Positions 7,688-16,177 of a stretch of 64,000 nucleotides of DNA are shown here, one piece after another. The first letter of the stretch is position 1. The number at the start of each line of letters is the position of its first letter. The DNA comes from Prevotella sp. UBA2809 (GTDB lineage: Bacteria > Bacteroidota > Bacteroidia > Bacteroidales > Bacteroidaceae), in assembly GCA_002351725.1 (NCBI GenBank), contig DEHD01000017.1, positions 1 to 64,000 of the forward strand, in the 5' to 3' direction. Under the pieces are notes generated by a model. It made no database searches and was not told the DNA's origin. It worked only from the letters and a program-made list of their open reading frames with translations. The position numbers and the translations under genes were made by a program.

Positions 7688-8479
7688 ATGAGCTATACTA
7701 TTAATATTAAAGGTAGATTGTTGGATCTCAGCACCCCTCAGGTGATGGGTATCCTGAACGTAACGCCCGACTCTTTTTATGCAGGGAGTAGGGTGCAGAC
7801 AGAGGACGAAATAATTAGACGTTGCCATAAGATAGTAGACGAAGGTGCAAGTATGATTGATGTGGGCGGATATTCAACGCGCCCTGGTGGTACTGAAGTT
7901 TCTGAGGCTGAGGAGATGGAGCGTTTGCGTTTTGGCTTGGGCATTATCCGCCGCGAATTGCCCGATGCTATAATCTCTGTTGATACTTTCAGGACAGATG
8001 TGGCCAGAATGACTGTAGAAGAGTTCGGCGCTGATATAATAAACGATGTGAGCGAAGGCAACGAGGCAATGTACAGAATGGTGTCACGCTTACGCGTACC
8101 TTATATATTAATGTCTACACAGCCCACTTTAAAGCAGATGCTAATGTCGTTTGCACATCAGGTTCAGCAGCTGCGCGATTTCGGTGCTTGCGACATCATC
8201 TTGGATCCTGGTTTCGGATTCGGTAAAACTCTGCAGCAGAATTATGAGATAATGAACTGTATGGAGCGCTTGCATGTGATGGAGCTGCCTCTGCTGGTGG
8301 GCATATCACGCAAGTCGATGATATATAAACTTATGGGAATAACTCCCGAGGAGTCTCTGAATGGAACGACAGTGCTTAACACCATCTCTCTCATGAAGGG
8401 CGCACACATCCTGCGAGTTCACGATGTGAAACAGGCTGTGGAGTGCGTTAAGATGATGGAAGCATTGAAGAGTAAATAG
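7688..8479 (+). CDS. folP: Dihydropteroate synthase FolP
   Basis: Condenses p-aminobenzoate with dihydropterin pyrophosphate to dihydropteroate in folate synthesis; it is the sulfonamide target. The product is 263 residues. Family motifs are GILNVTPDSFYAGSR near the N-terminus, DVGGYSTRPGG, NDVSEG, ILDPGFGFGKT and the C-terminal RVHDV. I start at ATG 7688 because the in-frame GTG at 7679 lies within the -7 box. It is followed 28 bp later by cdaA. In many bacteria folP is beside ftsH or glmM; here it leads a cdaA-pta-ackA series. Confidence 0.95.
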   Translation: MSYTINIKGRLLDLSTPQVMGILNVTPDSFYAGSRVQTEDEIIRRCHKIVDEGASMIDVGGYSTRPGGTEVSEAEEMERLRFGLGIIRRELPDAIISVDTFRTDVARMTVEEFGADIINDVSEGNEAMYRMVSRLRVPYILMSTQPTLKQMLMSFAHQVQQLRDFGACDIILDPGFGFGKTLQQNYEIMNCMERLHVMELPLLVGISRKSMIYKLMGITPEESLNGTTVLNTISLMKGAHILRVHDVKQAVECVKMMEALKSK

Positions 8480-8507
8480 TAAATCGTCAAATAGAAAATA
8501 GTATAAG

Positions 8508-9287
8508 GTGTTCTTCGAATTCGGAATCAAGGATTTTGTCGACATACTGCTTGTAGCGATGATTCTCTACTACATCTACAGGCTTATGCGCGAGTCACGT
8601 TCACTGAATGTGTTTATTGGCATTATGGTGTTCGTGATTACGTGGCTGTTCGTGTCGCAAATTATTGAGATGCGTTTGCTGGGCTCTATTCTGGATAAGT
8701 TGGTTAGTGTGGGAGTTATCGCACTCATCGTACTTTTCCAAGAGGAAATCCGTCGATTCCTGTATAATGTGGGTGCTCATCGTCGTATGAGAGCTTTCGT
8801 ACGTCTGTTCACATCCAAGCATGATGACGGTGAAAGCAAGAAAGCACTCAAGGAAACTATTATGCCTATAGTTATGGCATCGATGAATATGAGTCGTGGC
8901 AAGGTTGGTGCACTCATTGTTATTGAGCGTACTATGCCACTTGACGAGATAGCTATCACAGGCGATCAGATTGATTCGAATATCAATCAGCGACTGATTG
9001 AGAACATCTTCTTTAAGAACTCTCCGTTACACGATGGAGCTATGATAATTTCAAAGAAGCGTATCAAGGCTGCAGGATGTATTCTGCCTGTAAGTCATGA
9101 TATGGATATTCCTAAGGAGTTAGGACTTCGCCATCGTGCAGCTATGGGCGTATCGCAGGAGAGTGATGCTGTAGCTGTTGTAGTGTCGGAGGAGACAGGT
9201 GCTATATCGGTGGCCGTGAACGGTCAGTTCAACCTGCGACTCTCGGCAGAGGAGTTAGAGAGTATTCTGACAAAGGCGCTTGAATAA
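8508..9287 (+). CDS. cdaA: Membrane diadenylate cyclase CdaA
   Basis: Makes the second messenger c-di-AMP from two ATP. The 259-residue protein has three N-terminal membrane segments (about residues 8-75), then a DAC domain with the signature pairs SPLHDGAMII (DGA) and LGLRHRAAMG (RHR), which are needed for catalysis. The start is GTG at 8508; no better ATG lies upstream. No CdaR-like regulator or phosphodiesterase gene is adjacent in this window. It sits 28 bp after folP and 40 bp before pta, so it is probably transcribed with them. c-di-AMP usually controls potassium and osmotic homeostasis and wall stress. Confidence 0.93.
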   Translation: MFFEFGIKDFVDILLVAMILYYIYRLMRESRSLNVFIGIMVFVITWLFVSQIIEMRLLGSILDKLVSVGVIALIVLFQEEIRRFLYNVGAHRRMRAFVRLFTSKHDDGESKKALKETIMPIVMASMNMSRGKVGALIVIERTMPLDEIAITGDQIDSNINQRLIENIFFKNSPLHDGAMIISKKRIKAAGCILPVSHDMDIPKELGLRHRAAMGVSQESDAVAVVVSEETGAISVAVNGQFNLRLSAEELESILTKALE

Positions 9288-9327
9288 AAGAGAAATAGTA
9301 TTAACAATTTTGTAATAAAAACAGATT

Positions 9328-10338
9328 ATGGATCTATTAAGTCAAATTGTAGCGCGTGCTAAGAGTAACAAGCAGCGCATCGTGCTCCCTGAAGCTGAAG
9401 AGGAGCGTACTCTGTGTGCAGCCGATAGAGCTCTGGCTGATGACCTTGCAGACATTATTCTGATTGGTAACCCAGCAAAGGTTGAGGCTCTGGCTAAGGA
9501 AAAGGGACTTACTAACATTGGTAAGGCAACTCTTATCGACCCTGAGAACTATGACAAGAGCGAGGAGCTGGCTGAGAAGTTGGCTGAAATCCGCAAGTCA
9601 AAGGGTATGACCATCGAGGAGGCTCGCAAGCTTATCAAGAATCCTCTGTATCTTGGTTGTATGATTATCAAGACCGAGGGCGCTGATGGTCAGATCAGTG
9701 GTGCTCTCTCAACAACTGGCGACACTCTGCGTCCAGCTCTTCAGATTATCAAGTGTGCTCCTGGCATCACATGCGTAAGTGGTGGCCTGCTGCTCATCTC
9801 TAAGCAGAAGCAGTTTGGTGAGAACGGTGTACTCGTAGTAGCCGACGTTGCTGTTACCCCAATGCCTGATGCTGCTCAGCTGTCACAGATTGCTGTTTGC
9901 ACAGCTCAGATGGCTAAGGCTGTAGCAGGTTTCGAGGATCCTCGCGTTGCAATGCTCAGCTTCTCTACAAAGGGTTCTGCTAAGCACGAGGTTGTAGATA
10001 AGGTAGTTGAGGCTACCCGCCTGGCTAAGGAGCTCGATCCTACACTTAAGATTGATGGTGAGCTTCAGGCTGATGCTGCACTTGTTCCAAGTGTTGGTGC
10101 TAAGAAGGCTCCTGGTTCAGAGATCGCTGGTAAGGCTAACGTACTTGTATTCCCTAACCTCGAGGTTGGAAACATTGGTTATAAGCTGGTTCAGCGTCTG
10201 GGTGACGCTATCGCTATCGGTCCTGTTCTTCAGGGTATCGCCCGTCCTGTAAACGACCTGTCTCGTGGTTGCTCAGTTGATGACATCTACTACATGATTG
10301 CCATCACCTCTTGCCAGGCAATGGATGCAAAGAAGTAA
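9328..10338 (+). CDS. pta: Phosphate acetyltransferase Pta
   Basis: Converts acetyl-CoA and phosphate to acetyl phosphate. At 336 residues it is the short single-domain form, without the N-terminal DRTGG regulatory part of the E. coli enzyme. Visible blocks are RIVLPEAEEERTLCAADRAL at the N-terminus, GALSTTGDTLRPALQIIK, MLSFSTKGSAKHE and the C-terminal GIARPVNDLSRGCSVDD, all typical of PTA_PTB proteins. It is 33 bp from ackA and forms with it the acetate-producing, ATP-yielding fermentation pathway. Codon choice is strongly biased, suggesting high expression. Confidence 0.96.
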   Translation: MDLLSQIVARAKSNKQRIVLPEAEEERTLCAADRALADDLADIILIGNPAKVEALAKEKGLTNIGKATLIDPENYDKSEELAEKLAEIRKSKGMTIEEARKLIKNPLYLGCMIIKTEGADGQISGALSTTGDTLRPALQIIKCAPGITCVSGGLLLISKQKQFGENGVLVVADVAVTPMPDAAQLSQIAVCTAQMAKAVAGFEDPRVAMLSFSTKGSAKHEVVDKVVEATRLAKELDPTLKIDGELQADAALVPSVGAKKAPGSEIAGKANVLVFPNLEVGNIGYKLVQRLGDAIAIGPVLQGIARPVNDLSRGCSVDDIYYMIAITSCQAMDAKK

Positions 10339-10371
10339 TTGATAATTGACAATTAATAATTAATAATTAAC

Positions 10372-11565
10372 ATGAAAATCCTTGTATTGAATTGTGGTTC
10401 GTCGTCAATCAAGTACGCACTGTACAATATGGACGACAAGAGTGTTATGACCAGTGGTGGTGCTGAGCGTGTGGGCTTGGACAATGCCTTTGTAAAGGTA
10501 AAGCTGGCCAATGGCGAGAAGAAGCAGATTATGCACGACATCCCCGAGCATACCGAGGGTGTGAAGTTTATCTTCTCTCTGCTCACCGATCCTGAGATTG
10601 GTGTTATCAAGAGTCTCGACGAGATCGACGCTGTAGGTCATCGTATGGTACATGGCGGCGAAAAGTTCAATAAGTCAGTTATCCTCACCGATGAGGTTCT
10701 GAAGACTTTCGAGGAGTGCTCTGATCTGGCTCCACTGCATAACCCTGCAAACCTTAAGGGTGTAAACGCCGTTAAGGAGCTTATGCCTGGTCTGCCTCAG
10801 GTAGGTGTATTTGATACTGCCTTCCATCAGACAATGCCAGCTAAGGCTTATATGTACGCTATCCCTTACGAGCTGTACGAGAAGTACGGTGTTCGTCGCT
10901 ATGGTTTCCATGGAACATCTCACCGCTATGTTTCAGCTCGCGCTTGTGAGTTCCTTGGTATCAAGGCTGAGGGTACAAAGATGATTACCTGCCATATTGG
11001 TAATGGTGGTTCTATTGCTGCTGTTCTTGATGGTAAGTGTATCGATACCTCTATGGGGCTTACTCCACTTGAGGGCTTGGTAATGGGTACACGCTCTGGT
11101 GATATCGACGGTGGTGCTGTTACCTTCCTTGAGAAGAAACTCAATCTCGATGCCGATGGCATGAGCAACCTGCTCAATAAGAAGAGTGGTGTAGCTGGTA
11201 TCACAGGTGGTTCAAGCGATATGCGCGACGTAGAGAACGCTGCTAAGGCTGGTGAACCTAAGGCTGTACTGGCTCAGCAGATGTATTTCTATCGTATTAA
11301 GAAGTATATCGGTGCTTATGCTGCTGCTATGGGTGGTGTTGATGTGATTGTCTTCACTGCTGGTGTTGGCGAGAACCAGGTTTCTATGCGTTCTGCAGTT
11401 TGTGAGGGCCTTGAGTTCCTTGGCGTAAAATTCGACGAGGAGAAGAACAAGGTTCGTGGCGAGGAGGCTGTCATCTCTGCTGATGACTCAAAGGTGAAGG
11501 TGGTTGTTATCCCAACCGATGAGGAGCTGATGATTGCTACCGACACAATGAATCTGCTGAAATAA
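10372..11565 (+). CDS. ackA: Acetate kinase AckA
   Basis: Forms acetate and ATP from acetyl phosphate in the cytoplasm. The 397 residues match the usual length. Motifs are VLNCGSSSIKYALY at the start (acetate kinase signature 1), GHRMVHGGEKF, HNPANL, FDTAFHQTMP, the signature RRYGFHGTSHRYVS, CHIGNGGSIAAV and the C-terminal FTAGVGENQ. It directly follows pta, and no terminator is evident between them. Codon use is as biased as in pta. The downstream gene is convergent, 12 bp away. Confidence 0.97.
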   Translation: MKILVLNCGSSSIKYALYNMDDKSVMTSGGAERVGLDNAFVKVKLANGEKKQIMHDIPEHTEGVKFIFSLLTDPEIGVIKSLDEIDAVGHRMVHGGEKFNKSVILTDEVLKTFEECSDLAPLHNPANLKGVNAVKELMPGLPQVGVFDTAFHQTMPAKAYMYAIPYELYEKYGVRRYGFHGTSHRYVSARACEFLGIKAEGTKMITCHIGNGGSIAAVLDGKCIDTSMGLTPLEGLVMGTRSGDIDGGAVTFLEKKLNLDADGMSNLLNKKSGVAGITGGSSDMRDVENAAKAGEPKAVLAQQMYFYRIKKYIGAYAAAMGGVDVIVFTAGVGENQVSMRSAVCEGLEFLGVKFDEEKNKVRGEEAVISADDSKVKVVVIPTDEELMIATDTMNLLK

Positions 11566-11577
11566 GCATTAGCAATA

Positions 11578-12135
11578 TCATTCATTTTTCTTGGGAGGTG
11601 CTTTTAGCGCCTCCCATTTTTCTTCATATTCCTGCTCTTGTTCTCTAACTTTCTTCAGTGCCTGTTTGCGTCTGTGTCTGGCTTCTATCTTCGGACCGAA
11701 TGTGTGGTCCCATGTCCACATCAATAACGCTATTACATCTGGACCTGCCGATACCGCTTGTGGCAGTTCTGGTACCTTTGGTGTGGCTGGACGCATAATG
11801 CCGGCCATCATGTCTTTGCGACGATCCTTTCCGTATATCACAACTTCGTCAATAGCGTGACGTATAGGTATCAGATAGATAGTGTCGCCCCTTACTTCAT
11901 TATGCAACACATATCGTCGCTGAAACTTAGGATGGCTGAAGTCGATTCGTTTAAAACTATCGGGCACCTCAAACTCTCCATTCCAGGGCGTGGTTATCTC
12001 GGGGCCGTTGTCTATGCGTACCTTTATATCTCGCTGTGGGGTTTTTGTTTCCAGACTGGCCACTGTCAGTTTGCGTTGGGCTATAATCCCAACACTCCAT
12101 AGCATAAACAAACCTATGAATAATAGTCGATACAT
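11578..12135 (-). CDS. Exported protein with carboxypeptidase-regulatory-like domain
   Basis: A 185-residue protein with an N-terminal signal or anchor (YRLLFIGLFMLWSVGIIA) and a beta-rich segment (RKLTVASLETKTPQRDIKV) resembling the CarboxypepD_reg/SusC-type plug-proximal domain of Bacteroidetes. The C-terminal 40 residues are highly charged and helical, rich in Lys and Glu. The start is ATG at 12135 rather than the GTG just upstream; a -7 box lies at 12160-12167. It is a monocistronic unit convergent with ackA. I can name no function; a periplasmic structural role is a guess. Confidence 0.65.
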   Translation of the reverse strand: MYRLLFIGLFMLWSVGIIAQRKLTVASLETKTPQRDIKVRIDNGPEITTPWNGEFEVPDSFKRIDFSHPKFQRRYVLHNEVRGDTIYLIPIRHAIDEVVIYGKDRRKDMMAGIMRPATPKVPELPQAVSAGPDVIALLMWTWDHTFGPKIEARHRRKQALKKVREQEQEYEEKWEALKAPPKKNE

Positions 12136-12159
12136 CACTTAGTCTTTTCAATACTGCTG

Positions 12160-12167
12160 CAAATGTA
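12160..12167 (-). promoter_or_regulatory. Promoter -7 box of the gene at 11578-12135
   Basis: TACATTTG on the minus strand fits TAnnTTTG and lies 24 bases before the chosen ATG. Confidence 0.55.
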
Positions 12168-12261
12168 ATACTTTTCTGCATATCTTTCCAAAATGGAATC
12201 TTATATTATCTTACAGATATAAAAAATAATGTAACATTAAGTCTTTTTGAATTAAAATATG

Positions 12262-12269
12262 TATCTTTG
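12262..12269 (+). promoter_or_regulatory. Promoter -7 box of kdgK
   Basis: TATCTTTG, 27 bases before the kdgK ATG, fits TAnnTTTG. Confidence 0.65.
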
Positions 12270-12296
12270 CAGAAAATTTAAAGAGAGAATACCAAC

Positions 12297-13358
12297 ATGA
12301 ACGGAAAAAAGATTGTGACTTTTGGTGAGCTGTTGCTCAGGTTTTCAAAACCAGGACAACTGCGACTGACTCAGGGCGACTTGTTTACAAGTAAGTATGG
12401 CGGTAGCGAGGCTAATGTAGCTGTGTCGCTGGCCATTCAGGGCGAAGATGTAACTTATATAACACGATTGCCCGATACGCCGGTAGGACATGCTGGAGCT
12501 ATGAACCTTGCCCAGTTAGGTGTGAATACCAACCATGTTCTCTACGGCGGACAACGCATAGGAACTTACTACTTTGAACCGGCTGCCGGCATGCGTGCTG
12601 CAAAGGTTATCTACGACCGTTCTGGATCGGCATATTACGATTTGAAACCAGGTATGATTCCCTGGCGCGAGATTCTTAAGGACTGTGACTACTTCCATGT
12701 TTCGGGTATCACGGCAGCCATCTCTCCTCAAGCTGCTGAGGCTACTTTCGAGGCTCTCGATATTGCTGATGAGCTGGGTGTTACCGTTTGTTTTGATATT
12801 AACTACCGAAAGAATCTGTGGAAGTATGAAGGCGCTCAGCCACGTGAAACTCTGAGCCGTATGCTGTCACGATGTGATATGATGTTTGGCGATGCCATTG
12901 AGTTCGACTGGTTGTCGCAGCATCCTCAGCCACCTTTCACTGCAATCGACTCTAACTTTGAGATGCAGATGAAGGAATATGGCGAGTGGTTCGACGAATT
13001 GCATGCCAACTATCCGCGAGTAAAGCACTGGATGATGGGAATGCGTAATATCGTAAGCTCTAACCATCACACACTTACTGCGCTGCTCTGGACAGAGGGA
13101 AAACTGCTTCAGGCACCAATCATAGATATTCCCGATGTGATAGACCCTGTAGGTGTAGGCGATGCATTTATGGGAGGATGGCTGCATGCCATCAGTCTAT
13201 TCCCTGATGACAAGCAGAAGCAGCTTAACTATTCTCTTGCAGCAGCTGCCCTAAAGAATACCATTCCTGGCGACTTCAACTTGTCAACTGAGGATGAAAT
13301 TCTGGAGACAATGAAAGGCCGACATAATATGTCGACCCTTTATAAAACATTTGGATAA
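12297..13358 (+). CDS. kdgK: PfkB-family sugar kinase, probable 2-keto-3-deoxygluconate kinase
   Basis: Probably phosphorylates 2-dehydro-3-deoxygluconate to KDPG, linking uronate breakdown to central metabolism. The 353 residues carry the PfkB fold: N-terminal GELLLRFSKPG and GGSEANVAVSLA, FDINYRKNLW, and the C-terminal signature DPVGVGDAFMGGWLHA with the catalytic Asp and the anion hole. RLPDTPVGHAG and YYFEPAAGMRA are like KdgK proteins of Bacteroidetes. No aldolase or uronate isomerase lies beside it, so the exact substrate is inferred. Its stop is 6 bp from that of the convergent lpxH gene. Confidence 0.82.
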   Translation: MNGKKIVTFGELLLRFSKPGQLRLTQGDLFTSKYGGSEANVAVSLAIQGEDVTYITRLPDTPVGHAGAMNLAQLGVNTNHVLYGGQRIGTYYFEPAAGMRAAKVIYDRSGSAYYDLKPGMIPWREILKDCDYFHVSGITAAISPQAAEATFEALDIADELGVTVCFDINYRKNLWKYEGAQPRETLSRMLSRCDMMFGDAIEFDWLSQHPQPPFTAIDSNFEMQMKEYGEWFDELHANYPRVKHWMMGMRNIVSSNHHTLTALLWTEGKLLQAPIIDIPDVIDPVGVGDAFMGGWLHAISLFPDDKQKQLNYSLAAAALKNTIPGDFNLSTEDEILETMKGRHNMSTLYKTFG

Positions 13359-13364
13359 TCTTTC

Positions 13365-14129
13365 TTACGGTTTGCTTTCGCCTTCGATGTACTGTGACAG
13401 CAGAAGGTGTTCGCCGTCGTAAACCACGTAGGAGAACTGGGTTATCCAGTCGCCTAGGATAATCATACGTGCTTTTTTGGTTAGCTGCAGGTCTACCTCA
13501 ATATGGCGATGTCCATAGATGAAGTAATCAACATTGGAATGATACTGGATATACTTCTTGGTGAACAGCACCAGGTGCTCGCGGTTCTCACCCATATAGG
13601 CAGGCTCTTCGCCGTTAGGACGCTTCATGCGACTGTGCTTGGCCCAGTTCAAACCAAACCACATACCCCAGCGTGGATGTAGTGCTGAGAATGCCCACTG
13701 ACATGCCTTATTGTGGAAGATGCTTTTAATAAGCTTAAAGCTCTTGTTGGGATCGCCAAGTCCATCACCATGAGCCAGATAGAACATCTTTCCGTATATC
13801 TCTGTTGTCTCTGGTTTCTTGTGAAGTATCACTCCACATTCCTTTTCAAGATATTCGTATGCCCATATGTCGTGGTTGCCGGTAAAATAATGCACTTCTA
13901 CGCCCATGTCGGTAAGTTCCGACAGCTTGCCTAAGAAGCGGGTGTAGCCTTTTGGTATCACATATTTATATTCGTACCAGAAGTCGAACATGTCGCCAAG
14001 CAGATAGATGGCAGCAGCTTTCTCCTTGATGCTGTCTAGAAAACGAACCAGTCGGCGTTCCTGCATTCTCTGATGAGGAATGGCCAACGACCCAAGGTGG
14101 GCATCGGAAAGAAAATATACGTTCTTCAT
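13365..14129 (-). CDS. lpxH: UDP-2,3-diacylglucosamine diphosphatase LpxH
   Basis: Hydrolyses UDP-2,3-diacylglucosamine to lipid X in lipid A synthesis, at the inner face of the cytoplasmic membrane. It is a calcineurin-like metallophosphoesterase with the metal motifs FLSDAHLGS, LLGDMFDFWYEY, FTGNHDIW, LAHGDGLGD and YGHRHIE in order. The start is the ATG at 14129, just after the stop of the DUF59 gene; the TTG further up would run into that gene. It is the last gene of the efp-GT2-radC-DUF59-lpxH series. At 254 residues it is close to the family norm. Confidence 0.9.
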   Translation of the reverse strand: MKNVYFLSDAHLGSLAIPHQRMQERRLVRFLDSIKEKAAAIYLLGDMFDFWYEYKYVIPKGYTRFLGKLSELTDMGVEVHYFTGNHDIWAYEYLEKECGVILHKKPETTEIYGKMFYLAHGDGLGDPNKSFKLIKSIFHNKACQWAFSALHPRWGMWFGLNWAKHSRMKRPNGEEPAYMGENREHLVLFTKKYIQYHSNVDYFIYGHRHIEVDLQLTKKARMIILGDWITQFSYVVYDGEHLLLSQYIEGESKP

Positions 14130-14130
14130 A

Positions 14131-14451
14131 TTAATCGAATCCAAGTTCTACTCGTGCTTCTTCACTCATCATCGACTGATCCCATGCGGGCTCGAACACT
14201 AGGTTTACATTTGAACCCTTTACGCCCTCTACGCTCTCAATCTTTGTGCGTACGTCTTCAAGAATAAAGTCGGCAGCGGGACAGTTTGGAGCTGTAAAAG
14301 TCATATCGAGGTCCACGGTATAATCGTCTTTTACATCAATCTTATATATCATTCCCAAGTCGTAGATGTTTACGGGAATCTCTGGATCGTAGACTGTCTT
14401 TAGTACATCAACGATTCTCTCTTCTATCTGCGTCTTCTCTTCTTGTGTCAT
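14131..14451 (-). CDS. DUF59/MIP18-family iron-sulfur assembly protein
   Basis: A 106-residue cytoplasmic protein of the MIP18/SufT family, which helps mature or carry Fe-S clusters. It shows ERIVDVLKTVYDPEIPVNIY at the N-terminus, the DPEIPVNIYDLGMIY family block, and a conserved cysteine in TAPNCPAADFI. It lies between radC (18 bp upstream) and lpxH (start one base after its stop), so it is transcribed with them. No suf genes are nearby, so its client protein is unknown. It is the correct length for a stand-alone SufT-like protein. Confidence 0.88.
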   Translation of the reverse strand: MTQEEKTQIEERIVDVLKTVYDPEIPVNIYDLGMIYKIDVKDDYTVDLDMTFTAPNCPAADFILEDVRTKIESVEGVKGSNVNLVFEPAWDQSMMSEEARVELGFD

Positions 14452-14469
14452 AATTATATATTTTGTATG

Positions 14470-15159
14470 TTAGCATTTCTTGTTTTCGTGATAGCTGTAG
14501 TAGTGACCGTCGGAAACTATTACGTGATCAGCAAAGTGGATGTCCATCAACTTGCATGCGTTCATCAGGCCGATGGTTAACTCGTCGTCTTGTTTGCTTG
14601 GCGTGATATTGCCCGATGGATGGTTGTGGCATGCCACCAGTTGTGTGGCATTGCAGAGTACTGCTTCGCGCATAATAACGCGGATGTCAACGGTTGTTGC
14701 TGTGATTCCGCCATGAGCAATGCGCACCTTTTTTATCAGTCGGTGGTGCTGATTCAACAACAGCACCCAAAACTCTTCTACGCCAAGGTCCTGCATTATA
14801 GGATGCATGTGGTTGTAGACTCTTGTTGCTGTACCAAGGTCTGGTCGTTCTTCGGGCGATTCCATCTGCCTGCGCTTGCCAAGTTCGCATGCTGCAAGTA
14901 TGGTGATGGCTTTGGCTGGGCCAACGCCGTTATATTGGCTTAGGTCGTGGATAGATTTCTTGCCTAATGTGTTTAGACTGTTGTTGCAGTCATTAAGAAT
15001 GCGCTTCATCAAGTCAACAGCACTCTCTTTAGTAGAGCCCGAACCGATAAGAATAGCCAATAGTTCTGCACTGCTAAGTGCCTCGGCACCCAGCGAAGCC
15101 ATCTTTTCGCGAGGTCTATCCTCTTCGGCCCACTGATTGATGTTCAGTTTATCGCTCAT
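14470..15159 (-). CDS. radC: RadC-family JAB1/MPN protein
   Basis: Member of the RadC family, historically named for DNA repair although its biochemical role is unsettled. The 229 residues have an N-terminal helix-hairpin-helix part (LGAEALSSAELLAILIGSG; YNGVGPAKAITILAA) and a C-terminal JAMM metalloprotease-like domain with HGGITATTVD and the metal site CHNHPSGNITPSKQDDELT. The HxH and Asp ligands are intact. Its start overlaps the stop of the glycosyltransferase gene by 4 bp, indicating coupling. This is the full-length chromosomal form, not the short mobile-element form. Confidence 0.92.
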   Translation of the reverse strand: MSDKLNINQWAEEDRPREKMASLGAEALSSAELLAILIGSGSTKESAVDLMKRILNDCNNSLNTLGKKSIHDLSQYNGVGPAKAITILAACELGKRRQMESPEERPDLGTATRVYNHMHPIMQDLGVEEFWVLLLNQHHRLIKKVRIAHGGITATTVDIRVIMREAVLCNATQLVACHNHPSGNITPSKQDDELTIGLMNACKLMDIHFADHVIVSDGHYYSYHENKKC

Positions 15160-16148
15160 TTGTAGAAGTTTTTTTCGAATGCCGTAAATTCATCCTGCTT
15201 TAGTACACAGCGTTTCCACCACGACTCAATGAATCCGAATCCGTAACCCATCAGCTGGACAAATGCGGCTGGGATGCTCAGCAGTCCAACCCACAGACTC
15301 TTGTTCTTTATACTAGAGTCGATAAAGATTATAGCGCTGTATAATATAATAGGTACGCACGCGTAAGTGAAGATAAACGTGATAAGCAGCAAACCTATTA
15401 CACCCAATGTAAATACAGTTGGTAAGAGATGAACCAGTTTCATAGTTCCTGGATGGCGTTTCTCGAGATTGATACGCGCTATGCCACTGTTATATACCTG
15501 ACGGAAGAATTTTCTGAAGTCAGTACGGCGCTTATGCCAAACCCAAGCCTCAGGGAATAGGCGTGGCATATAACCTGCCTCAACTATGCGATACGAGAAG
15601 TCGATGTCTTCGCCAAAACGCATCTTTGTAAATCCCTCAAGCTTCAGATAGACATCACGACGTATGCCCATATTGAATGAGCGTGGATAGAACTTGTCGA
15701 GTTTTGCCTTTCCGCCTCTGATGCCACCGGTTGTAAAGAACGATGTCATAGAATAGCTGATAGCTTTCTGTACAGGCGTGAATGATGGATGTGCTGCATC
15801 AGGACCGCCCCAAGCTGCTATAGAGGTGGAAGATGCGAGAGATTTCTCTACTGCTTCCAAATAGCCCTCGGGTAGGACTACATCAGAGTCCAAGATGATG
15901 AGCCACTCGCCGTTGGAACGTTCTGCGCCGTAGTTGCGACTCTGACCAGGACCGCTGTTCTCTTTTGCATAATAATGCAAATCAAGGATGTTCGCGTATT
16001 TCTCGCAAACATCCTTGCATGGTTTTATAGATCCGTCTTCAACAATAATTACTTCGAAATCCTTAAGAGTTTGTTTTGTCAGGCTCTCGAGTAATTCGTC
16101 CACTTCGTCGGGACGGTTATAGACGGGGACAATGATCGAATACTTCAA
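15156..16148 (-). CDS. Family 2 glycosyltransferase with C-terminal membrane segments
   Basis: An inner-membrane glycosyltransferase of 330 residues. The GT-A domain begins YSIIVPVYNRPDEVDELL, with VIIVEDGS, ENSGPGQSRNYGA and a DxD-type ILDSDVVLP near residue 90; FGEDIDFSYRIVEAG is the acceptor-side block. About three membrane segments follow residue 230. It would transfer a sugar from a nucleotide or lipid donor to an envelope glycan or lipid; the acceptor is unknown. It lies 29 bp after efp and overlaps radC by 4 bp. Confidence 0.85.
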   Translation of the reverse strand: MKYSIIVPVYNRPDEVDELLESLTKQTLKDFEVIIVEDGSIKPCKDVCEKYANILDLHYYAKENSGPGQSRNYGAERSNGEWLIILDSDVVLPEGYLEAVEKSLASSTSIAAWGGPDAAHPSFTPVQKAISYSMTSFFTTGGIRGGKAKLDKFYPRSFNMGIRRDVYLKLEGFTKMRFGEDIDFSYRIVEAGYMPRLFPEAWVWHKRRTDFRKFFRQVYNSGIARINLEKRHPGTMKLVHLLPTVFTLGVIGLLLITFIFTYACVPIILYSAIIFIDSSIKNKSLWVGLLSIPAAFVQLMGYGFGFIESWWKRCVLKQDEFTAFEKNFYK

Positions 16149-16177
16149 AGTTCAATCTTCAATGTTCAATAGAAGAA

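Noticed and set aside
10339..10371. A/T-rich AATTAATAATTAA run between pta and ackA as a regulatory site
   Set aside because: Such runs are common between co-transcribed genes here; no hairpin or -7 box is seen.
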